Counted from the stretch's first letter, positions 1-6,995 are shown. The stretch is 7,927 bases of DNA from Aromatoleum sp. (GCA_010365205.1 JAAFGU010000108.1:1-7927); one strand, 5' to 3'. Translations and numbers: made by a program. The notes: generated by a model from the sequence alone, not told the origin.

Positions 1-22
1 CGCGGCGGCTTCGCCCGCCGCG
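1..22. repeat. Perfect 8-bp inverted repeat (hairpin) at the left edge
   Basis: Bases 1-8 (CGCGGCGG) are the exact reverse complement of bases 15-22 (CCGCCGCG), with a 6-base loop CTTCGC containing TTCG. No T-tract follows, so it is not a classical intrinsic terminator as it stands. The stem may continue to the left of the window. It could be a transcript-end hairpin of the upstream gene, or simply GC-rich coding sequence of that gene. Confidence 0.45.
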
Positions 23-49
23 CGGGCCGGTGCAGCGCAGGTCCGGTAA
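2..49 (+). CDS. Possible C-terminal tail of an upstream gene (partial)
   Basis: One frame is open from the left edge and ends at the TAA at 47-49, reading an Ala-rich tail that ends ...GAAQVR. Most of its third positions are G or C, as in the real genes here. Only 15 residues are visible, so no family can be named. Another + frame is also open here until the TGA at 124-126, and the hairpin at 1-22 lies inside this stretch, so the call is tentative. Confidence 0.2.
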   Translation, partial: AAASPAARAGAAQVR

Positions 50-93
50 TGGCTAAACTTCGGGTTGGGGCCTATGCTCGGACGGACGCCGGA

Positions 94-109
94 TGGCACG
101 GCTCGGGCG
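94..109 (+). promoter_or_regulatory. Candidate sigma-54-type (-24/-12) promoter
   Basis: The -24 element TGGCACG (94-100) matches the sigma-54 consensus fully. With the canonical spacing, the invariant GC of the -12 element falls at 107-108, although the two preceding Ts are replaced by GG and the last base is G. A start site about 12 bases downstream (near 120) would leave a short leader containing the Shine-Dalgarno at 125-133 before the ATG at 139. The partial -12 match and GC-rich background keep confidence low. Enhancer sites, if any, would lie outside the window. A weak sigma-70-like -10 (TATGCT at 73-78) is the alternative. Confidence 0.3.
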
Positions 110-124
110 ACAGTTATTCGATTT

Positions 125-133
125 GAGGGGGAG
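125..133 (+). promoter_or_regulatory. Shine-Dalgarno for the 62-aa ORF at 139
   Basis: The purine-rich run GAGGGGGAG ends five bases before the ATG at 139. It is the strongest ribosome binding site at the front of the cassette, and it points to translation starting at 139 rather than only at the substrate-binding protein start. Confidence 0.45.
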
Positions 134-138
134 CCTCC

Positions 139-327
139 ATGAAGCGGCAGCGCGCGGACCTGGCCGACGTCGCGAATCGGCAGACACCTGCGCCGGAGAC
201 GCGATTCGGCATCGCGCCCGGCACACCCCCGACCGGATTCGGACGCGTCATCGACGGCGGGACCGCGAAACTGATCGAACCCGGACTCGTCCCGCATCGG
301 CCCATCACGAGGGCAAGGGCGTGGTGA
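139..327 (+). CDS. Possible small leader ORF, 62 aa, unknown function
   Basis: I do not recognise this protein and it may not be real. In favour are a good Shine-Dalgarno at 125-133, an ATG start, about 80% G or C at third positions, and a stop (TGA 325-327) that overlaps the GTG start of the next gene at 324 in a GTGA junction, the arrangement of translationally coupled genes. The product is basic and rich in Pro, Gly and Arg. It has no hydrophobic segment, signal peptide or recognisable motif. It could be a coupling leader peptide whose translation delivers ribosomes to the substrate-binding protein gene, or a chance open frame in a GC-rich 5' region. Conservation of the reading frame in relatives would decide. 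Confidence 0.35.
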   Translation: MKRQRADLADVANRQTPAPETRFGIAPGTPPTGFGRVIDGGTAKLIEPGLVPHRPITRARAW

Positions 328-1307
328 CCCGTCGGCAATGGCTGACGCGCCTATGCGTCGCTGCCGCGACGCGACCGTTCGCGGTCCGCGCGCAGCAACC
401 TCTCAAGGTCGCGCACGTCGGCTACCTGTCCGCAGGAACCCCGGCGACAGCCGGTGCGTTTCTCGCCGCGCTCAAAGACGGTTTGCGCGACCTGGGTTAT
501 GTCGACGGCAGGAACATCGTCATCGACGTGCGTTGGGCGGGGGATTCAGCGGGCAACTTCCCGCAGCTCGCGGCGACGCTGGTAAGGGAACGCCCCAGCG
601 CGATCATCGGCACCTGCATTCCGTCCACCCGCGCGGCCAAGAATGCCACGACGGATATTCCCGTCGTCATGTCCGTCGATGGCGACCCGGTTGCGTCGGG
701 CCTGGTGGCGAGTCTCGCGCGGCCAGGGGGGAACGTCACGGGCACGTCGACGCTGTTCGAAGAACTGATCCCGAAATGGCTCGAGCTCCTGCATGCCGCG
801 GTGCCCGGCGCCCGCGACATCGCGATCCTCAGCAACCCGACCAACGTCGCCGATCCGTTCTTCACGGCGCGCTTCGAGGACGCCGCCAGCCGCATCGGCG
901 TGAAGGCGCTGCGCATCGAAGCCAGCACGCCGTCCGAGCTCCCGGACGCGTTCGCCGCGATGAAAAGTCAGGGCGCGGGCGCGCTGGTCGTGATGACCGA
1001 GGCCTTCTTCGCGAGCCAGGTCCCGCAGATCGTATCGCTTGCAGGCCGTGACCGGATGCCAGCGATCTACGGGTACCGCGAGTTTTCCGAGGCAGGCGGA
1101 CTGATGAGTTACGGCTTGAGCTACCGGGAGTATTTCAAGCGCGTCGCGCGCTATCTCGACGCCGTGTTGAAGGGCGTCCGGCCGGCGGATCTGCCGGTGG
1201 AGCAGCCAACCAAGATCGAGCTGGTGATCAACCTTGCCACGGCACGGAAGCTCGGGATCAACGTGCCGTTGCCACTGCTGGTGCGCGCGGATCGGGTGAT
1301 CGAATGA
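324..1307 (+). CDS. Periplasmic substrate-binding protein, ABC_sub_bind family (PF04392)
   Basis: This is a 327-aa periplasmic binding protein of the type that captures a small molecule for an ABC importer or a sensor. The GTG at 324 was chosen because it gives the family's usual start (MTRRQWL), with purine-rich AAGGG and GAGGG upstream. The GTG at 321 is an alternative, and the open frame extends back to 93 but is Arg-rich and not protein-like there. Residues 1-23 form a short export signal with a twin-arginine-like TRRQWL motif and probable cleavage after VRA-23. Mature features typical of the family include HVGYLS (31-36), GLRDLGYVDGRN early, the ARPGGNVTGTS segment, and the C-terminal PTKIELVINLATARKLG followed by [10 protein letters not shown]. 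Length matches the family (about 325 aa). Characterised Gram-positive relatives have been linked to aromatic amino acids, but the ligand here is unknown. No permease or ATPase gene is adjacent; the next clear gene is a sensor kinase, so a sensory role is plausible. Confidence 0.9.
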   Translation: MTRRQWLTRLCVAAATRPFAVRAQQPLKVAHVGYLSAGTPATAGAFLAALKDGLRDLGYVDGRNIVIDVRWAGDSAGNFPQLAATLVRERPSAIIGTCIPSTRAAKNATTDIPVVMSVDGDPVASGLVASLARPGGNVTGTSTLFEELIPKWLELLHAAVPGARDIAILSNPTNVADPFFTARFEDAASRIGVKALRIEASTPSELPDAFAAMKSQGAGALVVMTEAFFASQVPQIVSLAGRDRMPAIYGYREFSEAGGLMSYGLSYREYFKRVARYLDAVLKGVRPADLPVEQPTKIELVINLATARKLGINVPLPLLVRADRVIE

Positions 1308-1486
1308 GTGCTGCGGGCCCCGGCGACGCACTCTGCGCAGCGCCGCCCGTCCACGCGCCGATCGCTGCGGTTGCGCGCGGGCACCGTGATCGGGTAGGGT
1401 GCGGCGACGTGGATGCGCTCTGCGGCAGTGGCCGTCGTGCCGACCGCACGCCCAGCTCGACAGTGCTCGCCTCCTTCAATCGATGA
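1304..1486 (+). CDS. Possible 60-aa bridging ORF between binding protein and kinase
   Basis: Between the substrate-binding protein and the kinase lies a 60-codon open frame that overlaps both neighbours by four bases: ATGA at 1304-1307 with the upstream stop, and ATGA at 1483-1486 with the kinase start. I recognise no family. The product is Ala, Gly and Arg rich, with three Cys (11, 33, 40) and no membrane segment. Third-position G/C is about 73%, lower than in the neighbouring genes, which argues against strong coding selection. The kinase ATG has no evident Shine-Dalgarno, so translation of this frame with re-initiation at the ATGA could supply kinase translation. If it is not coding, the interval 1308-1482 is a spacer in which I see no convincing promoter or terminator. 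Confidence 0.3.
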   Translation: MSAAGPGDALCAAPPVHAPIAAVARGHRDRVGCGDVDALCGSGRRADRTPSSTVLASFNR

Positions 1487-4400
1487 CTGCCCGCCTGCCC
1501 GACGACCGGCCGGTCGATGAAACCCTCGGCGCCCGTGGCGCCCATCGCGGCCGGCTGTTCCGCAAGTACCTGCTGCTCATCCTCTCGCTGGTGACGATGG
1601 CGCTGCTGGCATCCGGCGCGATCAGCGTCTACTTTTCGTATCAGGAGAACAAGTCGGCGCTCGCGAGCCTGCAGCATGAAAAAGCGATCGCCGCCGCCTC
1701 GCGGATCGAGCAGTACATCGGGCAGATATCGCAGCAGCTGGCGTACGCCGCGTTGCCCCAGCTCGACGCGAGCGATGTCGAGTTGCGCCGCATCGAATTC
1801 CTGAAGCTGTTGCGCCAGGCGCCCGAGGTTACCGACATCGCGCAGCTCGATCCCGCAGGGCGCGAGCAGATCGCGGTCTCCCGCCTGGGGATGGACGTCG
1901 CGGGATCGGGCAAAGACCGATCACCGGAGCCGGCGTTTCGCAACGCCAAGCGCGGGCAGCCGTGGTTCGGGCCGGTCTACTTCCGCAAGGAAACCGAACC
2001 CTACATGACGATCGCCATCCGCTCGGGCAGCGATGCGGGTCCGGTCACCATCGCCGACGTGAACTTGAAGTTCATTTGGGACATCGTTTCCCGGATCAAG
2101 ATCGGCGACAAGGGCAAGGCCTACGTGGTCGACGGCAATGGTTTCCTCGTCGCGGACCCGGATATCGGACTGGTGCTGCGCAAGACCAACCTCGGCAGCC
2201 TCGCCCACGTCAAGGCCGCGATCGCCGGCGCACGCTCCGACGAGCTGGCCATGCTCTCGACGGATCTCGCAGGCACGCAGGTGCTGACGTCAGTGGCGTC
2301 GATCGATCCGCTGCGCTGGGACGTGTTCGTCGAGCAGCCGGTGTCGGAGGTGTACGCAAGGCTGAACGCGTCGATCGTGCGCACGGGGCTGCTGCTGCTG
2401 GCGGGTCTGGTGATCTCGGCTCTGGGCGCGCTCGCGCTCGCGCGCGGCATGGTGCGCCCGATCCGCACGCTGGAAGAAGGCGCGCAGCGCATCGGCGCCG
2501 GCGAGCTGGACCAGAAAATCGAGATCCACACCGGCGACGAGCTGGAGGCGCTCGCCGACCGGTTCAACCGCATGTCGGCACAATTGCGCGAATCGTATGC
2601 GGGCCTGGAGCGCAAGGTCGACGAGCGTACCAGCGCGCTCAAGAATTCGCTCGACCAGCAGACGGCGATCAGCGAAATTCTGCGCGTGATATCGGCTTCG
2701 CCGACCGACGTGCAGCCGGTACTGGAGGCTGTCGCCGAAAGAGCGGCTCACCTGTGCGATGCGCCATTCGCACGAATACTGCTCGTCGAAGGCGAACAGC
2801 TCGTCCCGGCTGCTGACTACTCGATGGACAAAGAGGGCGGCCCGCCGGTTCCGGTGAATCCGGTACCACTGAAGCGAACTTCCGTCACCGGTCGTGCGGC
2901 GCTGGATCGCAAGACCATACACCTCGCCGATATCACGCCCTTGCTCGACGCCGAATATCCCGATTCGCGGCAAAACGCGCAAGTCACCGGGTTCCACGCG
3001 GCGCTGGCGGTCCCGCTGATGCGCGAGGCTGGCGCGTATGGCGCCATCTTCATGTATCGTTTAGAACCACGGCCGTTCGCGCCCGACCAGATCGCGCTCA
3101 TCGAGACATTCGCGCGGCAGGCGGCGATCGCCATCGACAACGTTCGGTTGTTCAACGAGACGAAGGAAGCGCTCGAACAGCAGACCGCGACGGCGGAAAT
3201 TCTGCGCGTGATCAGCGGCTCGATCACCGATACGCAGCCGGTGTTCGACGCCATTGTGCGCAGTTGCCAGCAACTCTTCGGCGGTCGGGCGGTTTCGCTC
3301 GTGCTTCCCAAAGCCACGATGCTCGAATCCGTGGCGTTCGCGAGCGACGGCATGGACAAGGGCGCGGGTGGATTTCTCACTCCCTGGCCACTCGATCGGG
3401 GTAGCGGTTCCGGAGCATGCATCCTCGACTCGTGCGTGATCGCGGTGGCCGACACCGTCGAAGGCGCAAAGAGTTTCCCGCGCATGCACGACCTCGCCGT
3501 CGCGTTGGGCTACCGCTCAGCGCTGTTCGTGCCCTTGCTGCGCGACGGCAAGGCGATCGGCTGCATCGCAATTCTTCGCGCGCCGACCGGCGGGTTCGGT
3601 CCCAAGGAGATCCCGCTCGCCCAAACGTTCGCCGACCAAGCGGTGATCGCGATCGAGAACGTGCGGCTTTTCAACGAGACAAAGGAGGCGCTCGAGCAGC
3701 AGACCGCGATCAGCGAAATCCTGCGCGCGATCTCCGGCTCGCCGGGCGACGTGCAGCCGGTGCTCGACGCGATCGCCGAGCGCGCCACGCGGCTTTGCGA
3801 CGCGTCGGGCGCGTCGATCTATCTGACCGACGGCGACAACCTGCGCCACGTGGTGTCGAAGGGCTCGCTACCGGACCAGTTCGGCAATATCGAACAGCTC
3901 CCGATCAACCGCCAGTCGACATCGGGCCGCGCCGTGCTCGATCGGGCGACGATCCAGGTGCCCGACATGCTCGCGGAGGCGGCGCAGTACCCGCTCAGCC
4001 ACCAGCTCGCGCAGCGTTTCGGCCATCGGACCGTCGTGGTCACGCCGCTCTATCGCGAGGGGCAGCCGTTCGGGACGATCCTGCTGCGCCGGCAGGACGT
4101 GCGGCCGTTCACGGAACGCGAAGTGGCGCTGTTGCTGACGTTCGGCGACCAGGCGGCGATCGCGCTCGAGAACGTGCGCCTGTTCAACGAAACGAAGGAA
4201 GCGCTCGACCAGCAGCGGGCGTCGGGCGAAGTCCTGGCCGCGATCAGCAGCTCGATCGCGGACACCACGCCGGTGTTCGACAAGATCCTCGTGAGCTGCG
4301 AGCGCCTGTTCGCCGGCAAACTGGTCGGGATCAATCTGGTCGGCGAAGACGGACTGGTGCGGATTGGTGCGTACCACGGTCCCGGCCGCGAGGAGCTCGA

Positions 4401-5430
4401 GAAGATCTTTCCCGCGCCGTTGAACGAGGAGACCGGGTCGGGTGCGGCGATCGTCCGGCGTGGCATCCTGCAGTTCCCTGATGTCGAAAACGGCGAAGGC
4501 GTTCCGCCGGGAACCCGTCGCGGCTGCAAGGGAATCGGCATCAGCGCCGTGGTCTTCGCCCCGATGATGTGGGAGGGCCAGGGCATCGGCGCGATCTTCG
4601 TCGGGCGGGACTACGTCGGCCCCTTCTCCGAGAAGGACATTGCGCTCTTGCGGACCTTCGCCGACCAGGCGGTGATCGCGATCCAGAACGCGCGGCTGTT
4701 CCGCGAGATCCAGGACAAAAGCCGGCAGCTCGAAATCGCGAACAAGCACAAGTCCGAGTTCCTCGCCAACATGTCGCACGAACTGCGGACGCCGCTCAAT
4801 GCCATCATCGGATTTTCCGAGGTGCTGCTCGAGCGGCTGTTCGGGGAGCTCAATGAAAAGCAGGACGACTACCTCAAGGACATCCACTCGTCGGGCCGGC
4901 ACTTGCTCGCGCTGATCAACGACATACTCGATCTGTCGAAAGTGGAGGCCGGCAGGATGGAGCTCGAAATCTCGCGCTTCGACGTGCCGGATGCGCTGTC
5001 CAACGCGATGACGCTGGTGAGGGAGCGCGCGCAGCGACACAACGTCGGTCTGGCGCTCGACGTCGATGCGACGCTCGGAGAGGTCTCGGCCGACGAGCGA
5101 AAGTTCAAGCAGATCGTACTCAACCTGCTGTCGAATGCCGTCAAGTTCACGCCCGATGGCGGCCGCATCGACGTGAGCGCGCGGCGAACCCCCGACGAGC
5201 TGATTGTCGCGGTCCACGACACCGGGATCGGGATCGCGACGGAGGATCAGCAAGCCGTGTTCGAGGAGTTCCGGCAAGTGGGTCGCAACTACACCAACAA
5301 GCAGGAAGGCACCGGACTCGGGTTAGCGTTGACGCGGCGCTTTGTCGAGTTGCACGGGGGCAGGATCTGGCTCGAAAGCGAGCCGAACAAGGGCTCCACA
5401 TTCACCTTCACCATACCGGGCAAGCCATGA
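1483..5430 (+). CDS. Membrane sensor histidine kinase: Cache-like sensor, HAMP, four GAF domains, HisKA, HATPase_c
   Basis: A 1315-aa sensor kinase that autophosphorylates on His and passes phosphate to receiver proteins. The ATG at 1483 was chosen over the GTG at 1399 because it places a short cytoplasmic N-terminus before membrane segment 1 (about 29-51) and overlaps the upstream ORF by ATGA; no clear Shine-Dalgarno is visible. A periplasmic Cache-like sensor (about 54-300) ends in a subdomain with [15 protein letters not shown] (213-227). Membrane segment 2 is about 302-320 and HAMP 321-371. Four GAF domains follow (about 410-556, 583-729, 756-900, 927-1072), joined by near-identical helical linkers. 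The HisKA H-box has H1099 in SHELRTP. HATPase_c has N1218 (N-box), DTGIGI 1246-1251 (G1), FEEF 1260-1263 (F-box) and GTGLGL 1276-1281 (G2), so the catalytic core is intact. No receiver is fused; two receivers follow in ATGA-coupled genes and are the likely partners. Ligands are unknown. Confidence 0.95.
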   Translation: MTARLPDDRPVDETLGARGAHRGRLFRKYLLLILSLVTMALLASGAISVYFSYQENKSALASLQHEKAIAAASRIEQYIGQISQQLAYAALPQLDASDVELRRIEFLKLLRQAPEVTDIAQLDPAGREQIAVSRLGMDVAGSGKDRSPEPAFRNAKRGQPWFGPVYFRKETEPYMTIAIRSGSDAGPVTIADVNLKFIWDIVSRIKIGDKGKAYVVDGNGFLVADPDIGLVLRKTNLGSLAHVKAAIAGARSDELAMLSTDLAGTQVLTSVASIDPLRWDVFVEQPVSEVYARLNASIVRTGLLLLAGLVISALGALALARGMVRPIRTLEEGAQRIGAGELDQKIEIHTGDELEALADRFNRMSAQLRESYAGLERKVDERTSALKNSLDQQTAISEILRVISASPTDVQPVLEAVAERAAHLCDAPFARILLVEGEQLVPAADYSMDKEGGPPVPVNPVPLKRTSVTGRAALDRKTIHLADITPLLDAEYPDSRQNAQVTGFHAALAVPLMREAGAYGAIFMYRLEPRPFAPDQIALIETFARQAAIAIDNVRLFNETKEALEQQTATAEILRVISGSITDTQPVFDAIVRSCQQLFGGRAVSLVLPKATMLESVAFASDGMDKGAGGFLTPWPLDRGSGSGACILDSCVIAVADTVEGAKSFPRMHDLAVALGYRSALFVPLLRDGKAIGCIAILRAPTGGFGPKEIPLAQTFADQAVIAIENVRLFNETKEALEQQTAISEILRAISGSPGDVQPVLDAIAERATRLCDASGASIYLTDGDNLRHVVSKGSLPDQFGNIEQLPINRQSTSGRAVLDRATIQVPDMLAEAAQYPLSHQLAQRFGHRTVVVTPLYREGQPFGTILLRRQDVRPFTEREVALLLTFGDQAAIALENVRLFNETKEALDQQRASGEVLAAISSSIADTTPVFDKILVSCERLFAGKLVGINLVGEDGLVRIGAYHGPGREELEKIFPAPLNEETGSGAAIVRRGILQFPDVENGEGVPPGTRRGCKGIGISAVVFAPMMWEGQGIGAIFVGRDYVGPFSEKDIALLRTFADQAVIAIQNARLFREIQDKSRQLEIANKHKSEFLANMSHELRTPLNAIIGFSEVLLERLFGELNEKQDDYLKDIHSSGRHLLALINDILDLSKVEAGRMELEISRFDVPDALSNAMTLVRERAQRHNVGLALDVDATLGEVSADERKFKQIVLNLLSNAVKFTPDGGRIDVSARRTPDELIVAVHDTGIGIATEDQQAVFEEFRQVGRNYTNKQEGTGLGLALTRRFVELHGGRIWLESEPNKGSTFTFTIPGKP
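2647..4254 (+). repeat. Four copies of a linker-helix repeat inside the kinase gene
   Basis: A helical linker that precedes each GAF domain recurs at 2647-2700 (partial), 3151-3222, 3670-3741 and 4183-4254. The three full copies begin FNETKEAL(E/D)QQ and all end near EILRxISxS; the last copy is the most diverged ([10 protein letters not shown]). Spacing is 522, 519 and 513 bases, so the repeating unit is one GAF plus linker (about 172 codons). The linkers are strongly alike at both protein and DNA level while the GAF domains have diverged. They probably form continuous signalling helices across the dimer. Confidence 0.85.
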
Positions 5431-5801
5431 GCCTGATCCTGATCGTCGAAGACAACGAAAAGAACCTGAAGCTCGTCCGCGACGTGCTGCAGGTGAAGGG
5501 CTACGCGACAGTGGAGGCCGGGACTGGCGAGGAGGGCATCCGGCTTGCGGCCGAGCGGAAGCCCGACCTCGTCCTGATGGACATCCAGCTTCCCGGGATG
5601 AACGGCATCCAGGCGCTGGGCGTGCTGCGCGCCGATCCGGAAACGGCGTCGATCCCGGTAATCGCGGTGACCGCCTCGGTGATGCAACAGGATCGCAAGC
5701 ACATCACCGAGGCGGGCTTCGATGCTTATATCGGCAAGCCGCTCAATCTCAAGGAATTTCTGGAAACAGTGCGCAAGGTGCTGGAGGCCCGGCGCCCATG
5801 A
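5427..5801 (+). CDS. Single-domain response regulator (CheY/DivK-like receiver)
   Basis: A 124-aa protein made only of a receiver domain. All key residues are present: acidic pair E8-D9, phosphoacceptor D52 in [13 protein letters not shown], switch residue T82 in VIAVTAS, Y101, and K104 in the GKP motif. The start overlaps the kinase stop in ATGA (5427-5430), so translation is probably coupled, and its stop overlaps the next start in the same way. There is no DNA-binding or enzymatic domain. Proteins of this type act by binding partner proteins or by draining phosphate from the kinase. Given the neighbours, it is probably phosphorylated by the upstream kinase and either competes with the receiver of the cyclase gene or adapts the signal. 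It resembles DivK-type regulators in layout, but orthology is not claimed. Confidence 0.93.
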   Translation: MSLILIVEDNEKNLKLVRDVLQVKGYATVEAGTGEEGIRLAAERKPDLVLMDIQLPGMNGIQALGVLRADPETASIPVIAVTASVMQQDRKHITEAGFDAYIGKPLNLKEFLETVRKVLEARRP

Positions 5802-6925
5802 GCGCGCCGGCGAAGGTGCTCGTCGTTGACGACACTCCTCACAACGTGAAGTTGCTGGCCGATCTGCTCGCGGTGAAGGGCTATGTGGTGGCCACCGCCG
5901 TCGACGGCGCGCAGGCGCTCGCCAGCGTCGCCTCGGACAAGCCGGACTTGATCCTGCTCGACATCATGATGCCCGGGCTGTCCGGCTACGACGTATGCCG
6001 CCGCCTCCGCGCCGATGCGGAAACGGCCCTGCTGCCTATCGTGCTCGTCACGTCACTCGATCCCAACCAGGAGCGGATCAAGGGGATCGAGGCGGGCGCC
6101 GACGACTTTCTGTCCAAACCGATCAACCAGCCCGAACTCTTCGCCCGCGTGCGCTCGCTGCTGCGCGTGAAGTCGCTGCAGGACGAAGTGCGGCGGCAGG
6201 CGGATGCGCTGAAGGAATGGAACACGAAACTGGAGGAGCGCGTCGCCGACCAGGTGACGCAACTCGCGCGCCTTGGACAGCTCAAGCGGTTTTTTTCCCC
6301 GCAAATCGCAGACGCCATCATCGCGGCAGGCGAAAGCTCGATCCTGGCGCCGCACCGCCGGGAGATCTGCTACGTCTTCACCGATCTGCGCGGATTCACG
6401 GCCTTCACCGATGCGGTCGAACCCGAAGAGGTCCAGGCAGTGCTGCACGACTACCACGCTACGATGGGCGAGGTCATCACAGGGCACGAAGGGACGGTCG
6501 ATCGCTTCGCCGGCGACGGCATCCTGATCTTCTTCAACGATCCGTTTCCGGTCACCGAGCCCGGCAAACGCGCCGCAACGATGGCGCTGGCGATGCAGGC
6601 GCGCTTCGCGCCGATGCGCGCGCGATGGACGAAGCTCGGGCACGATCTCGACCTTGGCATCGGCATCGCGCAGGGATTCGCGACGCTTGGCGCCTTCGGA
6701 TTCGAGGGCCGCTGGGACTACTCAGCCATCGGCGGCGTCGTCAATCTGGCGGCGCGGCTGTGCAGCGAAGCGCGTGGCGGCCAGGTCCTGATCGACCGAC
6801 GGACGCGCGCGGGTCTGGGCGACGGCGCCGAAGTAAAGCCCGTCGGGCCGCTGACGCTCAAGGGATACGCGCAACCGGTTACGGCGTTCGAGCTCATGCG
6901 ATTGGGCGACGGATCCAGCGCGTGA
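5798..6925 (+). CDS. Response regulator with class III adenylate/guanylate cyclase output domain
   Basis: A 375-aa protein that should make a cyclic nucleotide under phosphorylation control. The ATG at 5798 overlaps the previous stop in ATGA and has TGGAGG ten bases upstream (5782-5787). The receiver (about 5-123) has D11-D12, phosphoacceptor D55 in LILLDIMMPG, T85 and K107 in SKP. A charged helical linker (about 124-165) leads to the cyclase domain (about 187-367). Metal-binding aspartates are D196 (FTDLRGFT) and D240 (FAGDG), and transition-state residues are N316 and R320 in VNLAARL. At the positions that normally select the purine, R236 replaces Lys and S309 replaces Asp or Thr, so ATP versus GTP is uncertain; ATP is the family default. 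No membrane segment is present, so it is cytoplasmic. It is the only enzymatic output in the cassette. A run of seven Ts (6290-6296) encodes Phe165-Phe166 just after the linker. Confidence 0.94.
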   Translation: MSAPAKVLVVDDTPHNVKLLADLLAVKGYVVATAVDGAQALASVASDKPDLILLDIMMPGLSGYDVCRRLRADAETALLPIVLVTSLDPNQERIKGIEAGADDFLSKPINQPELFARVRSLLRVKSLQDEVRRQADALKEWNTKLEERVADQVTQLARLGQLKRFFSPQIADAIIAAGESSILAPHRREICYVFTDLRGFTAFTDAVEPEEVQAVLHDYHATMGEVITGHEGTVDRFAGDGILIFFNDPFPVTEPGKRAATMALAMQARFAPMRARWTKLGHDLDLGIGIAQGFATLGAFGFEGRWDYSAIGGVVNLAARLCSEARGGQVLIDRRTRAGLGDGAEVKPVGPLTLKGYAQPVTAFELMRLGDGSSA

Positions 6926-6933
6926 CCCACGAC

Positions 6934-6967
6934 GCGACGCGCGACGGCGGCGCGAGCGCAATTTCTT
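6934..6967 (+). terminator. Weak candidate rho-independent terminator after the cyclase gene
   Basis: A hairpin can form from CGCGC (6938-6942) with GCGCG (6950-6954) around a 7-base loop, extended past a small internal loop by GCG (6934-6936) with CGC (6957-6959). The T-rich but short AATTTCTT follows directly. It lies nine bases after the stop codon, as expected for an operon end. The imperfect stem and broken T-tract keep confidence low. Confidence 0.35.
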
Positions 6968-6995
6968 AAAGCGAGGAATGCGGGTCGGCTAGAAT
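6966..6995 (+). promoter_or_regulatory. Candidate sigma-70 promoter for the M20 peptidase gene
   Basis: TAGAAT at 6990-6995 matches the -10 consensus at five of six positions and stands out in GC-rich surroundings. A poor -35 (TTAAAG, 6966-6971) is 18 bases upstream. The leader to the ATG at 7056 would be about 55 bases. It supports the peptidase being a separate transcription unit from the signalling cassette. Confidence 0.4.

Noticed and set aside
93..323. N-terminal extension of the binding protein back to 93
   Set aside because: The extra 77 residues are Arg-rich and unlike protein, and would precede an export signal. Starting at 324 gives the normal family length.
338..1051. Second + frame of 237 codons inside the binding protein gene
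   Set aside because: It is an Arg-rich shadow frame; the frame starting at 324 shows the full family signature from signal peptide to C-terminus.
1371..1400. Possible promoter (TTGCGC ... TAGGGT) before the kinase
   Set aside because: Only about three matches in each hexamer in GC-rich sequence; the overlapping gene junctions favour co-transcription.
1422..1452. Possible stem-loop from TGCGG/CCGCA and CGGCA/TGCCG before the kinase start
   Set aside because: The stems are only five pairs and mutually offset, with no T-tract; expected by chance at this base composition.
2710..4698. Bilin-binding (phytochrome or cyanobacteriochrome) GAF domains
   Set aside because: No Cys-His chromophore motif is visible in any of the four GAF domains and there is no PHY domain.
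3868..5277. Antisense 469-codon open frame opposite the kinase
   Set aside because: Long antisense frames arise easily opposite GC3-biased genes. The product is a shadow rich in Arg, Asp and Glu with no domain, and the sense strand encodes intact GAF, HisKA and HATPase motifs.
5995..6969. Alternative + frame of 324 codons overlapping the cyclase gene
   Set aside because: The product is Arg-rich and low in complexity with no motif, while the other frame holds all receiver and cyclase catalytic residues.
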